Shown here piece after piece: positions 1 through 9,053 of a DNA stretch of 64,000 nucleotides. The notes beneath the pieces are model-generated. The model ran no database searches, was not told the origin of the DNA, and saw nothing but the letters and a program-made list of their open reading frames with translations. The position numbers and the translations under genes are program-made. Origin of the DNA: Kibdelosporangium banguiense (GTDB lineage Bacteria; Actinomycetota; Actinomycetes; Mycobacteriales; Pseudonocardiaceae); contig NZ_JAGINW010000001.1 of assembly GCF_017876405.1 (NCBI RefSeq), positions 4,043,203-4,107,202 of the forward strand. Direction: 5' to 3'. Each line of letters opens with the position of its first letter. Position 1 is the first letter of the stretch.

Positions 1-459
1 ACCGCCCGAGACGGGTTGACCGACAAGGTGCGCGGGCTGGATGCCGGAGCGGACGACTATCTCACGAAGCCCTTTGACTTTCCGGAATTCGCGGCGCGGG
101 TCCGGGCGTTGCTGCGGCGCCCGGTCACCTTGGGCGACACCAGCATCGAGGCCGGAGAGATACGCATGGACATGGCGGCTCACCAGGTGTGGCGTTCGGG
201 CGTCCTCGTTCCGTTGACCCCCAAGGAGTTCACCCTTCTGCGATACCTGATGGTCCGGTTGGGGCAGGTAGTGACCCGCGCCGAGTTGCTCGAACAGGTG
301 TGGGACATGAACTACGACGGATTGTCCAATGTCGTAGATGTGCACGTGGCGAGTTTGCGCCGCAAGCTCGATCTCTCGACCTCACATGTACGGTTGGAAA
401 CGGTGCGTCGAGTCGGTTATCACTTGTACGTTGGTCGTACGTCCGATACCGGGAGTTGA
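1..459 (+). CDS. OmpR-family response regulator, C-terminal part
   Basis: The reading frame is open from the window edge, so the start and the phosphoacceptor Asp lie outside. What remains is 152 residues. The end of the receiver domain is recognisable by DAGADDYLTKPF, which carries the conserved lysine. A winged-helix DNA-binding domain follows (TPKEFTLLRYLM, then VDVHVASLRRKL and RRVGYHL). It ends two bases before the histidine kinase start, so the pair forms a two-component operon. The signal and the targets cannot be read from sequence. Confidence 0.93.
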   Translation, partial: TARDGLTDKVRGLDAGADDYLTKPFDFPEFAARVRALLRRPVTLGDTSIEAGEIRMDMAAHQVWRSGVLVPLTPKEFTLLRYLMVRLGQVVTRAELLEQVWDMNYDGLSNVVDVHVASLRRKLDLSTSHVRLETVRRVGYHLYVGRTSDTGS

Positions 460-461
460 CA

Positions 462-1340
462 GTGCACCTGCGACGGCTGCGGACCCGCCTCACACTGACC
501 ACAGCGTTGCTCGTTGTGTTCGTGCTTGGTGGCGCGGGAGTTTGCGTCGCGGCCGGCGATCTCGGCGGGACAGATGTGATGGTCAGCCATCCGTGGTGGG
601 CCATCGTCGCCGTCGCCGGCGTCGCCGCCACGCTGGTGCTGGCTGTCTGGTTGATCACCGGCAGGATGATGCGACCTGTGACGCTCAGTCAGCGTGTCCA
701 GCGGGACTTCCTGGCCGACGCGGCGCACGAGCTGCGTACGCCCCTTGCGGTCATTCAGGCGTCAGCGAGCCATGCCCTGTCCAGGCCGAGGGACGCCGCG
801 GACTACGTGTCCGCGCTCACCGAGGTCCGCGCGGCTGCCGAGCGGGCCAGCACTGGCGTCCTGTTACTACTCGACCTCAGCCGGATCGAGACTGGATCAG
901 TCGAGCTGGTCCGCGCTCCACTGCGGTTGGATCTGCTCGCTGAGGAGGTCGTCGCCTCGGCTGTCGCCGGCGGCGCTCCGGTCGAGCTGCTCTCCGCCAC
1001 CCCTGCCGTGGTCGACGCGGACTACGCGTTGCTTCGCCATGCGATGGACAACGTGCTGCGCAACGCTGTCGATCGTGCCGATCACGTCAGAGTGACCGTG
1101 ACCACAAAGGATGGAGAGGTTGTGATCACGGTCACCGACGACGGACCGGGGTTCCACCCGAATCTGCTGCCGCACATCTTCCGTCGCTTCACCAGAGGCG
1201 ACGCCCGCGGCCACGGCATCGGCCTGGCTCTCGTGCGGTCAGTCCTCGTCCTGCACGGTGGACGGGTCGAGGCCGCCAACCGGCCGGAGGGCGGGGCCGA
1301 CGTTCGCCTTGTGCTTCCGCTGAGTGACGGAGCCTCTTAG
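462..1340 (+). CDS. Sensor histidine kinase, membrane-bound
   Basis: This 292-residue kinase starts at a GTG two bases after the response regulator stop; longer in-frame upstream starts would overlap the regulator completely. Two membrane segments (about residues 13-32 and 46-66) flank a very short loop, so there is almost no extracellular sensor. The second segment leads directly into the H-box ADAAHELRTPLAV with His89, and I see no clear HAMP domain between them. The N-box (NVLRNAVDRA), G1 (DDGPGF) and G2 (GHGIGLAL) of the ATPase domain are present. The short loop suggests sensing within the membrane or through a partner. It is expected to phosphorylate the preceding regulator. Confidence 0.92.
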   Translation: MHLRRLRTRLTLTTALLVVFVLGGAGVCVAAGDLGGTDVMVSHPWWAIVAVAGVAATLVLAVWLITGRMMRPVTLSQRVQRDFLADAAHELRTPLAVIQASASHALSRPRDAADYVSALTEVRAAAERASTGVLLLLDLSRIETGSVELVRAPLRLDLLAEEVVASAVAGGAPVELLSATPAVVDADYALLRHAMDNVLRNAVDRADHVRVTVTTKDGEVVITVTDDGPGFHPNLLPHIFRRFTRGDARGHGIGLALVRSVLVLHGGRVEAANRPEGGADVRLVLPLSDGAS

Positions 1341-1371
1341 TCTGTCCAGTTAGATCAGTCGCCCACATGGA

Positions 1372-2343
1372 TCAGTGACACTGTCCCGTCCCGGAGTCGG
1401 TGAACGGCGTTTCGGGGGCCGCCACGAAAGCCCAGTCATAGCTGTCCGGGCGCAGGGTGAGCTTGAGGACACCGAAGATTTTGTCCTTGCGTACCAGACT
1501 GTTCGGCATGACCTTGGCGAATCCGGTGTAGAACGCGCCACCCGTGCCGACCACGATCTCGCGGATCCCGCGGGCGTCGTCCGGTACCCCGGATGGGGTT
1601 TGCGGCGCGAACCGTTCATAGCTGTGGGAATGCCCGGCCAGCAGGAGATCCACACCGCCCGCGTACATGGTGTCCACCAGTGGTGCCACGTCCGCGCTGG
1701 CGAAGCTGTTGGAACTCCACCGTGGCCGGTGTTGCAGTACCGCGGTGCACTTGGCCGGATGCGCCGCGAGGTCGGCGGCCAGCCATTGCTGCTGCGGTGA
1801 CCCGACGGCGCATCCCGTGCCGCCGCTGATCTTCGTGCACTCGGAGTTCAGCACCACCACGTGCCACTTGCCCACGTCGAAGCTGTACCAGCCTTCGCAG
1901 TCCTTGGCACACCCTGGCTGTCGTGGGGTCGCGGCGTTGCCGAAGAAGGTGAAGTACCCACTGCCACCGTGCGTGACGTATTCGTGGTTGCCGATCGCCG
2001 GGCGCGTGATCGGTTTCAGCCGGCCCCACGACGGGGCATAGCCGGCGTTGAAGTCGGCGAGCGAACCGCCGTGGTACTGGGCGTCACCGAGCATGAACAC
2101 GGAGGCCGGGGCGATCCCGAGGACGAGGTCCGACGTGGTCTTCATGCGGCAGTGTCCCGGCGTGCCGAGACCGTTGCTGAAGTTCGGATCGGACGGCGAG
2201 CACGCGATGTCGCCTGCTGCGACGACCACAGGATCGCGCGGCGGCGGGGGATCGGCCAAAACGTGTGGTGGGGCCGTGACTGTCGTGAGGCCGAGCACGA
2301 CAAGGACACCGCACAGGGCCGCGATGCGGGATTTAGTGGTCAT
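1372..2343 (-). CDS. Secreted calcineurin-like metallophosphoesterase
   Basis: The 323-residue protein has an export signal (hydrophobic residues about 9-30, ending in an ALA-like site). The dinuclear-metal phosphoesterase motifs appear in order: GDIA at about 44, GDAQYH at about 86, GNHE at about 118, a His in LQHRPRW, and GHSHSYERF. This is the acid-phosphatase-like branch of the family, acting outside the membrane on an unknown phosphoester. The ATG overlaps the end of the upstream gene by 11 bases and has its own GGAGAG site, so the two are probably co-transcribed. It converges with the histidine kinase with only 31 bases between stops. Confidence 0.9.
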   Translation of the reverse strand: MTTKSRIAALCGVLVVLGLTTVTAPPHVLADPPPPRDPVVVAAGDIACSPSDPNFSNGLGTPGHCRMKTTSDLVLGIAPASVFMLGDAQYHGGSLADFNAGYAPSWGRLKPITRPAIGNHEYVTHGGSGYFTFFGNAATPRQPGCAKDCEGWYSFDVGKWHVVVLNSECTKISGGTGCAVGSPQQQWLAADLAAHPAKCTAVLQHRPRWSSNSFASADVAPLVDTMYAGGVDLLLAGHSHSYERFAPQTPSGVPDDARGIREIVVGTGGAFYTGFAKVMPNSLVRKDKIFGVLKLTLRPDSYDWAFVAAPETPFTDSGTGQCH

Positions 2344-2800
2344 TGTGCTCTCCGTGCAGGAGCTGATCCAGGGTGTCCTGCGCCTCGGCGCGCAGCGTCG
2401 TTCCGTCGTCGATCTGGCGCCGCATCTGTGGGAAGTCCCCCGCCAGGCATGCCTGTGCGGCCTGGGTGAACTGCATGATGCCTACGTTGGCGGCTGTGTC
2501 GAGGTGTGGGTGCGGTGCACGCCCGCCGTGCAGCAACTGCTGCGACACACGAGCCAGCTTCTGGCATATCGAGGTCGTCCGGGCGGACGGTGCGGCCAGC
2601 TGCCGTGCCTCGACGAGCGTGTTGTTGAGCTTGATCTGGAGCGCCTCGCGGCCGCTGAGCCATTGCTGGATGGTGAGATTCTCGGCGGGCGGTGCCGCTG
2701 TCGCCTGCGGCGGCGCGCCCGATGTCATCCAGAGACCGCCGCTCAGCAGCACGCCGGCGATGGCTAACGCTGCCATGTCTGTGTGCTTGCTTCTTGTCAA
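2333..2800 (-). CDS. Small secreted protein of unknown function
   Basis: This 155-residue protein has a signal sequence (basic start, hydrophobic residues about 9-24, then TSGAPPQATAAPPA) and a mature helical region with two cysteines (TSICQKL and AQACLAG). I do not recognise the family. The TTG start at 2800 is chosen because GGAGG lies eight bases upstream; an in-frame ATG at 2776 has no such site. Its end overlaps the metallophosphoesterase start by 11 bases, so the two form an operon of exported proteins. The 290 bases upstream, to 3090, hold no gene I can support and presumably carry its promoter. Confidence 0.72.
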   Translation of the reverse strand: MTRSKHTDMAALAIAGVLLSGGLWMTSGAPPQATAAPPAENLTIQQWLSGREALQIKLNNTLVEARQLAAPSARTTSICQKLARVSQQLLHGGRAPHPHLDTAANVGIMQFTQAAQACLAGDFPQMRRQIDDGTTLRAEAQDTLDQLLHGEHNDH

Positions 2801-3090
2801 ACCGGGACCTCCAGCGTCCTGCGTATGAAACTCGTTGGCGGAGTGGGCGAACGTCTCGAGAGCCGAGCGTTCGATCGGCCAGAGAGTTTGTCGCAGATCA
2901 AGATGGACATCGAGGTGAACGGGAACCTACTGGTCGATTCCTGGAGACGAACGCCGGGTGTCTTGATCGTGTCAGGACCGCCGCCGGGACCAAACACAGC
3001 AACGGCCTACCAGCCGAGGTTCATCTTCCTTTCATATTCCGGAGGTTTCAATGGCAACACGAGGCTCGTGAACCGCCATGAACGGGAACG

Positions 3091-3330
3091 GTGAGTGAGA
3101 TGCCCCACCACCACACCATCGACGAGTTGACCCGCCAGTTCGGTGCCTACCTGGCCGGGGTGCAGGACCGGCTGCTCGAGCGCTACAAGGACATTCCAGC
3201 CGACCGGATCCGGCAGTACACCAAGGCCGAAGCGGAGCGTTTCGCTGACATGCCAGTCCAGGCCTTCGTGCCGATCCTCGTCGAAAGAGCTGTACGCAAT
3301 CGTCTGGAACATGAGGGCGTTTCCCAGTAG
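3091..3330 (+). CDS. Small three-helix-bundle protein
   Basis: This 79-residue protein starts at GTG (MSEMPHHHTIDEL). The pattern DIPADRIRQYTKAEAERF, then PVQAFVPILVERAVRNRL, matches the small actinobacterial proteins called three-helix bundle dimerization domain proteins. These have no known biochemical function. It stands alone on the plus strand and converges on the glycosidase gene, with a hairpin at 3336-3371 between the stops. The assignment rests on the pattern recalled for the family, so confidence in the gene is higher than confidence in the name. Confidence 0.7.
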   Translation: MSEMPHHHTIDELTRQFGAYLAGVQDRLLERYKDIPADRIRQYTKAEAERFADMPVQAFVPILVERAVRNRLEHEGVSQ

Positions 3331-3335
3331 ACACA

Positions 3336-3371
3336 GCGAAGGTCACCTTCACAAGGGAAGGCGACCTTCGC
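3336..3371. terminator. Hairpin between convergent genes
   Basis: Positions 3336-3350 and 3357-3371 form a 15-base inverted repeat with one mismatch and a six-base loop. It lies between the stop of the small plus-strand gene and the stop of the minus-strand glycosidase, overlapping the last codon of the latter. It could serve both directions. There is no long T run, so this is a hairpin-type candidate. Confidence 0.6.
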
Positions 3372-4449
3372 CGAGGCTGGGGTTTGCCGGCGGCACGCTC
3401 CCGCCGGTGAACCGCTGCACCCAGTACCGGGTCCGGTCCAGATACGCGGTCTCCGCGGCGGCGCCGGTCTGCCCATAGGCGCCTTGGAACGTCAGATATC
3501 CCTGGCCCACGGGCGGATTCGAGCGTGCCGGCTCGATGATGGATCCCTCGTGCCACTCGTTGAACGAGGTGACCGAGACCCACGTCGGCGCCCCACCGGT
3601 CGCCGGATTCAACGCATTGCTCCACTGCTTGTCGTACGTCGCACCGTTGTCACGGTTGAGCGTGGGAGTGGTGTTACCGGGCACTGCCCGGTCGTCGATG
3701 TAGCCAGGCGCGACAGAAGGCGCCCACACCAGGCCGTTGGCCTTGCAGAAGCCGGAAGCGTTCTTCCAGCCGGGTGCGGTCGCGCCCGCGATGCCGTCGT
3801 AGGTGTACATCCCGCCGAAGTGCGCGACCTTACTGGTGTCAGTGGTCTGGGCCAGCACGATGCTCGTCGGCTTGACCTGTTCGATGGCGGTCCAGTCGGT
3901 GATCCGCAGGCTTTCGAAGACGTAGAAGGCGCCACGGTTGCCGTGGGCGGCGTCGCGGTGGAACGCCGGACTGCCGCCATATCGGTAGTTGATGTAGTTG
4001 ATGTCGGCGACCGTGGAGTCGGCGGTCCGGCCGGAGTACGGCTCGAGATGCCAGGCCACCTTGATGCCGTGTCGTGCCGCGGCGGCCAGCAGCGCGGGCA
4101 CCGCATTGTCCTCATAGGACCCTTGGCCCCACCAGCTGGTCACGATCGTGCCCGCGCCGGACCGCTGGACCCAGCGCATGTGCTGGTCGATCATGGTTGT
4201 ATCGGCCGAGTCGTACGCGCCGAGCACCGGGTAGAAGTCCGCGCCGATGTCCTTGGGCGGCGTGCGACCGCCTTGCTGCCAATGCCGATAGCTCCCGTTC
4301 ACCGACGGGCTGCCGTACCACGGGTAGTAGAAGAGATGAACGTCGGCCGCTACCGCCTGCACCACCACACCCGAGGCCACCGGCACGGAGACCCAACCAA
4401 AAGTGAGCAGCAGGACCAGCAGACCGGCCACGCTTCGCAGCATTCGCAT
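3349..4449 (-). CDS. Secreted GH99-like glycosidase
   Basis: The 366-residue protein begins MRMLRSVAGL with an export signal to about residue 33. The mature part opens with HLFYYPWYGSPSVNGSYRHW, typical of the endo-alpha-mannosidase (GH99)-like TIM barrel. Near the C-terminus SFNEWHEGSIIEPA carries the two glutamates expected at the GH99 active site. A much longer in-frame extension to 4980 was rejected because the signal peptide begins at 4449. The likely substrate is an alpha-linked mannan or related glycan outside the cell. A divergent glycosidase starts at 4883, and a paralogue with a membrane anchor lies at 10021. Confidence 0.85.
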   Translation of the reverse strand: MRMLRSVAGLLVLLLTFGWVSVPVASGVVVQAVAADVHLFYYPWYGSPSVNGSYRHWQQGGRTPPKDIGADFYPVLGAYDSADTTMIDQHMRWVQRSGAGTIVTSWWGQGSYEDNAVPALLAAAARHGIKVAWHLEPYSGRTADSTVADINYINYRYGGSPAFHRDAAHGNRGAFYVFESLRITDWTAIEQVKPTSIVLAQTTDTSKVAHFGGMYTYDGIAGATAPGWKNASGFCKANGLVWAPSVAPGYIDDRAVPGNTTPTLNRDNGATYDKQWSNALNPATGGAPTWVSVTSFNEWHEGSIIEPARSNPPVGQGYLTFQGAYGQTGAAAETAYLDRTRYWVQRFTGGSVPPANPSLGEGRLPL

Positions 4450-4882
4450 GTCCGCCCTCAATCCTCTGCCGCCGTTGCCAGATGGTGATGATGGTAAGTC
4501 AACGTCTGTGTCAGGGCCGATGGTGAGGGTGCTGTGGCCGAGGTTGAGATGGTCGCGGTGGAGCCCGGCGACAGCCGGCGCGATTGCCCGAGGCCCCGCC
4601 GACTTGTCGCTCGTGACTTGGGTGACGTGGCCATGACCCACACCTGTCCACTGTGGAGTGTGGAACGCCGGTTCGTCCGTGACCACGTGATCCGGCCCGG
4701 ACTCACCGCTGCCAGTATTGGCCCAATCATGACAACGGCGATTCTGCGCCACACGTAGCCCTTCACCCGCCCATCCGGGAGTGTCAGGCTGTCGACGTGG
4801 TATCCATTGCGCGCTGTCATCCACACTGGACAGAGTGCTGGCCGCTTCCCCTCGGCGCGGCTTTGGCGGGACGATCGACGGG
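4450..4882. other. Divergent intergenic region between two glycosidase genes
   Basis: This stretch of 433 bases lies between the starts of the GH99-like gene (minus) and the clan-A-like glycosidase gene (plus). Short frames on both strands are arginine- and serine-rich and have no family features. I see no coding sequence or clear operator. It presumably carries two divergent promoters. Confidence 0.5.
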
Positions 4883-6424
4883 ATGATGAGTCGTTTCGCA
4901 CGCGTTGGCGGTTGGTTTTGCGTCGGAGTGCTTGTCGTGGGCACGGTGGTCTCCAGCTCAGCTCCGAGTGTCGGCAACACCGTGACGCTGAAGTTCTACG
5001 ATGCCCAAGGCTCGGGCACCGAACTGTTCGCCGACGAGGTGAGGTCGGTGATGCACGGCACCGGCGAACACGACAGCGACACCCTGCTCGATCCGGCCAC
5101 CATGCAGAATCTCGCGACGCAGCCGTTGTACGAGGAGGGCATGCCGAGACGGTGGCAGTTCGACATCCCCGGCCGTCCGGTCGCCTTCGCGGTCAACTGG
5201 CCGACCCAACGGGGTTTCTCGTTCGTGGTCCTCGACGATGGCGGCGCCGGTTTCCGTGCGGGAGGCACGGTCGTGTTCAACTACCAGGCGGCGGTCGATG
5301 CCATGCGACGGCTGGACGCGGCGCTGGACGCCCGGCCGGACTACCCCCGCTCGGGTGACTGGGCCGCCGCGTACGCGGCGGCCGAATCGAACCTGAGCAG
5401 CGCCCGGCACGCGCGCACCGACAGCGACCGCGGCAAGTACGGCCAGCTCGCGCTCGACTCGATCCACCTGGCCCTGGACACGCTGCTGGCGGAGTACGGG
5501 CCCCAGTACGCCAGGAGCCACCGCACCGACCCGCAGATCGGCCTGACCGTGGACACGATCGGCACGCCTGAGGAGTGGTCGACGCTCGCGCGGCGTATCA
5601 GCGGGTCATACGGCTGGGTCCGCATCGTGTTCGACCCGGGGGTAGACGGCGAGAACGACCGCGGGCACCCTGATCCCGAGGTCTATCGGCAGGCAGTCGA
5701 AACGGCCCGCGCCGCCGGGTTGAAGATCCTCGGCCAGCCGGTGGACTCCCACTTCGCGAACCGGTACACCACCGAGGAGTATCTGACCCGGGTAAGGGCG
5801 TATGTGACCGCCTTCCCATGGATAGACGCCTGGGAGGTCGGCAACGAGGTGAACGGCTGCTGGCTCGATCGCAAGACCGACGAGCAGGGCACATGCACCG
5901 AGCAACAGGTCCCCCACGAGGACCGCATCATCACCAAGGTCGATCAGGCAGCGCTGTACGTACGCCGGCAGCGGCCGGATGCCATGGTGGTGCTCACCCT
6001 GTACTGGCAGATCGGCACCGACAGCCCGGAGTGGTCGACCTTCAACTGGGCCAGGGCGAATCTGACCCCGCAGATCCGGCGGAACATCGACACAGTGCTG
6101 CTGTCGACCTGGGTGGAGGACGCTCCCTTGGGCCTGGCCTTCGACCAGGTGATGACAACGCTGCTCGACGAGTTCGCCGGCAAGAAGGTCGGCCTGGGCG
6201 AGCTCGGCTACTGGGCGGCGGACACCTCGAAGCTGTACTGGGCCTTCGATCCCCACGACGTTGCCAGGGCCCGGCGAGCGCTGGCCGCGTACTACTACCG
6301 GGCCGCATTGGGCTACCAGCGCAGCGTCGGCGGCGGGTACTGGTGGTACTTCGTCGACGAGATGCCAGCCGATCCGGGACTCCAGTACGCCGTGCACCAG
6401 ATAACCGGCCAGCTGACCAACTAG
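4883..6424 (+). CDS. Secreted glycoside hydrolase with TIM barrel (clan A-like)
   Basis: The 513-residue protein begins MMSRFARVGGWF at 4883, with GGCGGG about 13 bases upstream and a signal segment to about residue 30. The first 200 residues are an unassigned module. The C-terminal 280 residues look like a beta/alpha barrel: AWEVGNEVNG fits the acid/base Asn-Glu of clan-A glycosidases, and KVGLGELGYW carries the likely nucleophile Glu. GGGYWWYFVDEM fits the last strand. The substrate is unknown. Its position divergent from a GH99-like enzyme suggests a shared polysaccharide target. Confidence 0.8.
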   Translation: MMSRFARVGGWFCVGVLVVGTVVSSSAPSVGNTVTLKFYDAQGSGTELFADEVRSVMHGTGEHDSDTLLDPATMQNLATQPLYEEGMPRRWQFDIPGRPVAFAVNWPTQRGFSFVVLDDGGAGFRAGGTVVFNYQAAVDAMRRLDAALDARPDYPRSGDWAAAYAAAESNLSSARHARTDSDRGKYGQLALDSIHLALDTLLAEYGPQYARSHRTDPQIGLTVDTIGTPEEWSTLARRISGSYGWVRIVFDPGVDGENDRGHPDPEVYRQAVETARAAGLKILGQPVDSHFANRYTTEEYLTRVRAYVTAFPWIDAWEVGNEVNGCWLDRKTDEQGTCTEQQVPHEDRIITKVDQAALYVRRQRPDAMVVLTLYWQIGTDSPEWSTFNWARANLTPQIRRNIDTVLLSTWVEDAPLGLAFDQVMTTLLDEFAGKKVGLGELGYWAADTSKLYWAFDPHDVARARRALAAYYYRAALGYQRSVGGGYWWYFVDEMPADPGLQYAVHQITGQLTN

Positions 6425-6552
6425 CGGTTACGGTAGTGCGCTCTGCAAGAAGTCGCGACGGTGAAAACGAGCCATCGTGATCAATTCCCCCTGGCTGACC
6501 GGAAAGCGGCCGAGTCTGTGACCGGCTCGGCATTCGGTTGTCTGCCGGTTGC

Positions 6553-7953
6553 TCACCTGCCGAGAATGTTCCGGCACGTGGCCATAAGCCGGCCTTCGGC
6601 GCTTTCCGGTGTCGCCGGGGACGTTCCGACCGGCTGTGAGGAAGCCAGCGGAACCGGCCAGCCGTAGGCCATCAAACTCGTGTAGAAGCCGGTGAACGTC
6701 GGGTCGTCGACCCAGCCGGACTCGTAGTGCATGCGCGCGTCGCCCGAATGCCAGAGCACGTCGTCCGCCGGGATGTAGCAAGGGATCTCGTCGGCGTAGG
6801 CCATGACCCACAGCCGCACGCCGCTGTCCTGCACCAATCTGTGCAGGCCGACGTGGTAGCCGGAGAGCACTTCACCGCCGAGAGCCAGGATGCCGAAATC
6901 GGTGCCGAACTTCCAGTACTGCACGGGCAGCGACACCACCGTCGGCGATGTCACGTCGGCCAGTTCGGCTTGCATCACCTCGCAGAACCGGGCCACAGGC
7001 AGATCGCCTCTGGCTTCCGCGGCCGCCTTTTCCTGCCCGTATCTGTTGTTCACGCCGGCGCGGGTCGCACAGTCGGCCAGGTTGACTGCCAGCGGGAGCT
7101 GAACTCTCCGGAAAACGGTCCTGACAGGCCCGGACACCGGGGAGAGCCCAGAGTTGATCTTCGTGAGCGCGGCGTTGCCGATTCGGGTGCCGATCTCCAC
7201 GACGGCCGCGTCGCCGTCGTTGCGGTACGGGTTTTGGTCACCCGCGCAGCCGGTGAAGAACATGACCGGGCACTCCAGGGAGTTCTCCAGGACCTGGGTG
7301 GCGACGCCCGGGTAATCGGTGTCGTACACCGGTTGTTCACCCCAGGAGACGGGGTGACAGGCAAAGCCCAGGAGTGCGAGCTCGGGCGTGTTCGTGCGGT
7401 CTCGATACGCGACCAGAGTCTGCACGTCGTCGAGCACCCATGACAGCCCAGTCCGATTGACGGAGATTCCGCGTTCCTCACCGACGCCGTACTTCAGGAT
7501 CACGCCGACGCCTGGCTCCGCCGCGGTACGGTCGATCAGCTTGATCAGCTCGTTGATCAGCCACTCCCCGTAGGCGTTGATCCGTTCGAGCTGCCGTCCG
7601 GTCAGGCCGAACAGGCTGTACGGGTCCGGTTCCCGTGGCAGCGCCGGCCCGGAATGGGTATGACTGGAGACCAGCAGGAACGACGCCTCATCGGTCTTGC
7701 GCATGCTCACCACGTGATCGCGGAGCCTGCGATAGATGAACGACGGCACGCTCACCACATCGACTCGCACCATGATCAGCGGGTTGCCGGAGTCTGGCTG
7801 CAGCACGGCACAGTCGGCGTGTAGCGACCTATTCACGACATAGTGCCGGTTGCCACGCGGTTTCCAGCCGTAGCCGGACATCCAAGGGTTCTGCCCATTC
7901 GCCGCGGTGGGGGTGATGTCGACCCGCTTGTGCGCGACTGTGAACTCAGCCAA
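6553..7953 (-). CDS. Neutral/alkaline ceramidase-like hydrolase
   Basis: The protein resembles the N-terminal domain of neutral ceramidases: AHKRVDITP near the start, SSHTHSGPALP (metal ligands) and FFTGCAGDQNPYRN. True ceramidases have a nucleophilic Ser in a GDxSPN motif; here it reads GDQNPY, so classical ceramidase chemistry is doubtful. I chose the TTG at 7953 because GGGAG lies seven bases upstream and the family similarity begins right after it, giving 466 residues. ATG codons at 8013 and 8022 would add 20 or 23 residues but lack a ribosome site. No signal peptide is visible, so it may be cytoplasmic. Confidence 0.8.
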   Translation of the reverse strand: MAEFTVAHKRVDITPTAANGQNPWMSGYGWKPRGNRHYVVNRSLHADCAVLQPDSGNPLIMVRVDVVSVPSFIYRRLRDHVVSMRKTDEASFLLVSSHTHSGPALPREPDPYSLFGLTGRQLERINAYGEWLINELIKLIDRTAAEPGVGVILKYGVGEERGISVNRTGLSWVLDDVQTLVAYRDRTNTPELALLGFACHPVSWGEQPVYDTDYPGVATQVLENSLECPVMFFTGCAGDQNPYRNDGDAAVVEIGTRIGNAALTKINSGLSPVSGPVRTVFRRVQLPLAVNLADCATRAGVNNRYGQEKAAAEARGDLPVARFCEVMQAELADVTSPTVVSLPVQYWKFGTDFGILALGGEVLSGYHVGLHRLVQDSGVRLWVMAYADEIPCYIPADDVLWHSGDARMHYESGWVDDPTFTGFYTSLMAYGWPVPLASSQPVGTSPATPESAEGRLMATCRNILGR

Positions 7954-8057
7954 TGTGATGCTCCCGCCTGAGTGGCGTTGTTCGTCGGGAGCCGGTGGCC
8001 GCCAGACGCTCATGTATGCCATGTGCAGTGGCGGTCGTGTCGGATCTCGGTACCAGT

Positions 8058-8501
8058 TTAGCCGCGACGGGTGATGTGGCTGGTGGTGTGTTCGACGACG
8101 AGACCTGCCTGTGCGGCCAGTTGGCCGTAGACGTCGGCGGCGACCCACCAGCCGTGCAGCTCAGTGGCCGTCTGTCCGGCGTAAGCAATGGGCGCATCGG
8201 TGCCGGGTGGCGACACTGTGCCCAGTGGTTGCGTGCTGTTGAGGTGGGGGCCTTGACGGAAATGTCGCCAGAACTCGGCGTCGTCGGTGAGGTCGAGGCG
8301 GATGATGGGTGTGCCGTCGGGGATCTCGAAGTCGGGTTGTTGCAAGAATTCCTGCAATGTGGCCGGACTGCTGATGTTCCGCAACTCGTCGGCGTGAGCG
8401 CCGTCGAGCAGGGCGGCAACCGCAGTGACATGGTCGGCCCGGCCGGCCTGGATCAGGTGGACGCGATAGCGCCGAGAGGCGGGTTCCGACGCCATGGTCA
8501 C
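8058..8501 (-). CDS. Hypothetical protein, 147 residues
   Basis: The protein starts at GTG (MTMASEPASRRYRVHL) with an AGAGG site upstream; an ATG two codons later is equally possible. It is soluble, with a beta-alpha start and a sequence rich in Asp and His (LDLTDDAEFWRHF). I do not recognise the family. Its start shares four bases with the stop of the frame at 8498, which suggests translational coupling with that small upstream gene. Confidence 0.6.
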   Translation of the reverse strand: MTMASEPASRRYRVHLIQAGRADHVTAVAALLDGAHADELRNISSPATLQEFLQQPDFEIPDGTPIIRLDLTDDAEFWRHFRQGPHLNSTQPLGTVSPPGTDAPIAYAGQTATELHGWWVAADVYGQLAAQAGLVVEHTTSHITRRG

Positions 8502-8731
8502 TCCTGCCTCTCGTGGATTTCTGTGTCACACAGCGGGGTTCCAGCCCGGGTACGTGGCGAGCGGCTCGCAGCGAATCGACGACATCTCGGCGGCACTGAG
8601 CCCTCGCTGCACAAGCTCAGGCGGGGCATTGCCGGCACGGCGGTCTCACCCCGGGCCAGCCGCAGGTGCTCGTGGCTGGGCATCAGCAGGTGCACCGGGC
8701 AGGCGCCGGATCCGAACACGCCGGAGTCCAT
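8498..8731 (-). CDS. Small Cys-containing hypothetical protein
   Basis: The frame encodes about 77 residues (MDSGVFGSGACPVHLLMPS, then LARGETAVPAMPRLSLC). Its conserved-looking core, HLLMPSHEHLRLARGE, resembles small actinomycete proteins in which scattered cysteines may bind zinc; that likeness is from memory. The frame stays open upstream to 8860, so the start is uncertain. The main support is the 4-base GTGA overlap with the next gene. It could still be chance. Confidence 0.4.
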   Translation of the reverse strand: MDSGVFGSGACPVHLLMPSHEHLRLARGETAVPAMPRLSLCSEGSVPPRCRRFAASRSPRTRAGTPLCDTEIHERQE

Positions 8732-9053
8732 CCTCCACGCGAGGTTCCCGGATCCGTCGACCTCGTGCGGCGCGGCCTGGTCTGGCAAGGCTTGGAAACG
8801 GCCGGTTGACCGGGGCCAGCCGTCGTGACCTGCCGGAGTCGCCGGGCTGGATGAGTCCAAGCCGTGCCGATATCAGCTTGTTTATCACGTCAGATTTCGG
8901 CAAGAGGCCAATTACTCGGCTACTGCCCGTGGCTCCTCGAAGGTTATGCGGGGATGAGGAATCCGCCCTTTCGAAGGCCAGGTAAATGGCCCCTTTGCCG
9001 CCGGCTGGCCACTCGCCAGTCTGGGCACCCTGCGTTATCAACAAAGGAGGACG

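Noticed and set aside
8494..8985. Plus-strand frame over the small minus-strand Cys-containing gene
   Set aside because: Arginine- and serine-rich shadow with no ribosome site. The minus frame is favoured by its 4-base overlap with the next gene.
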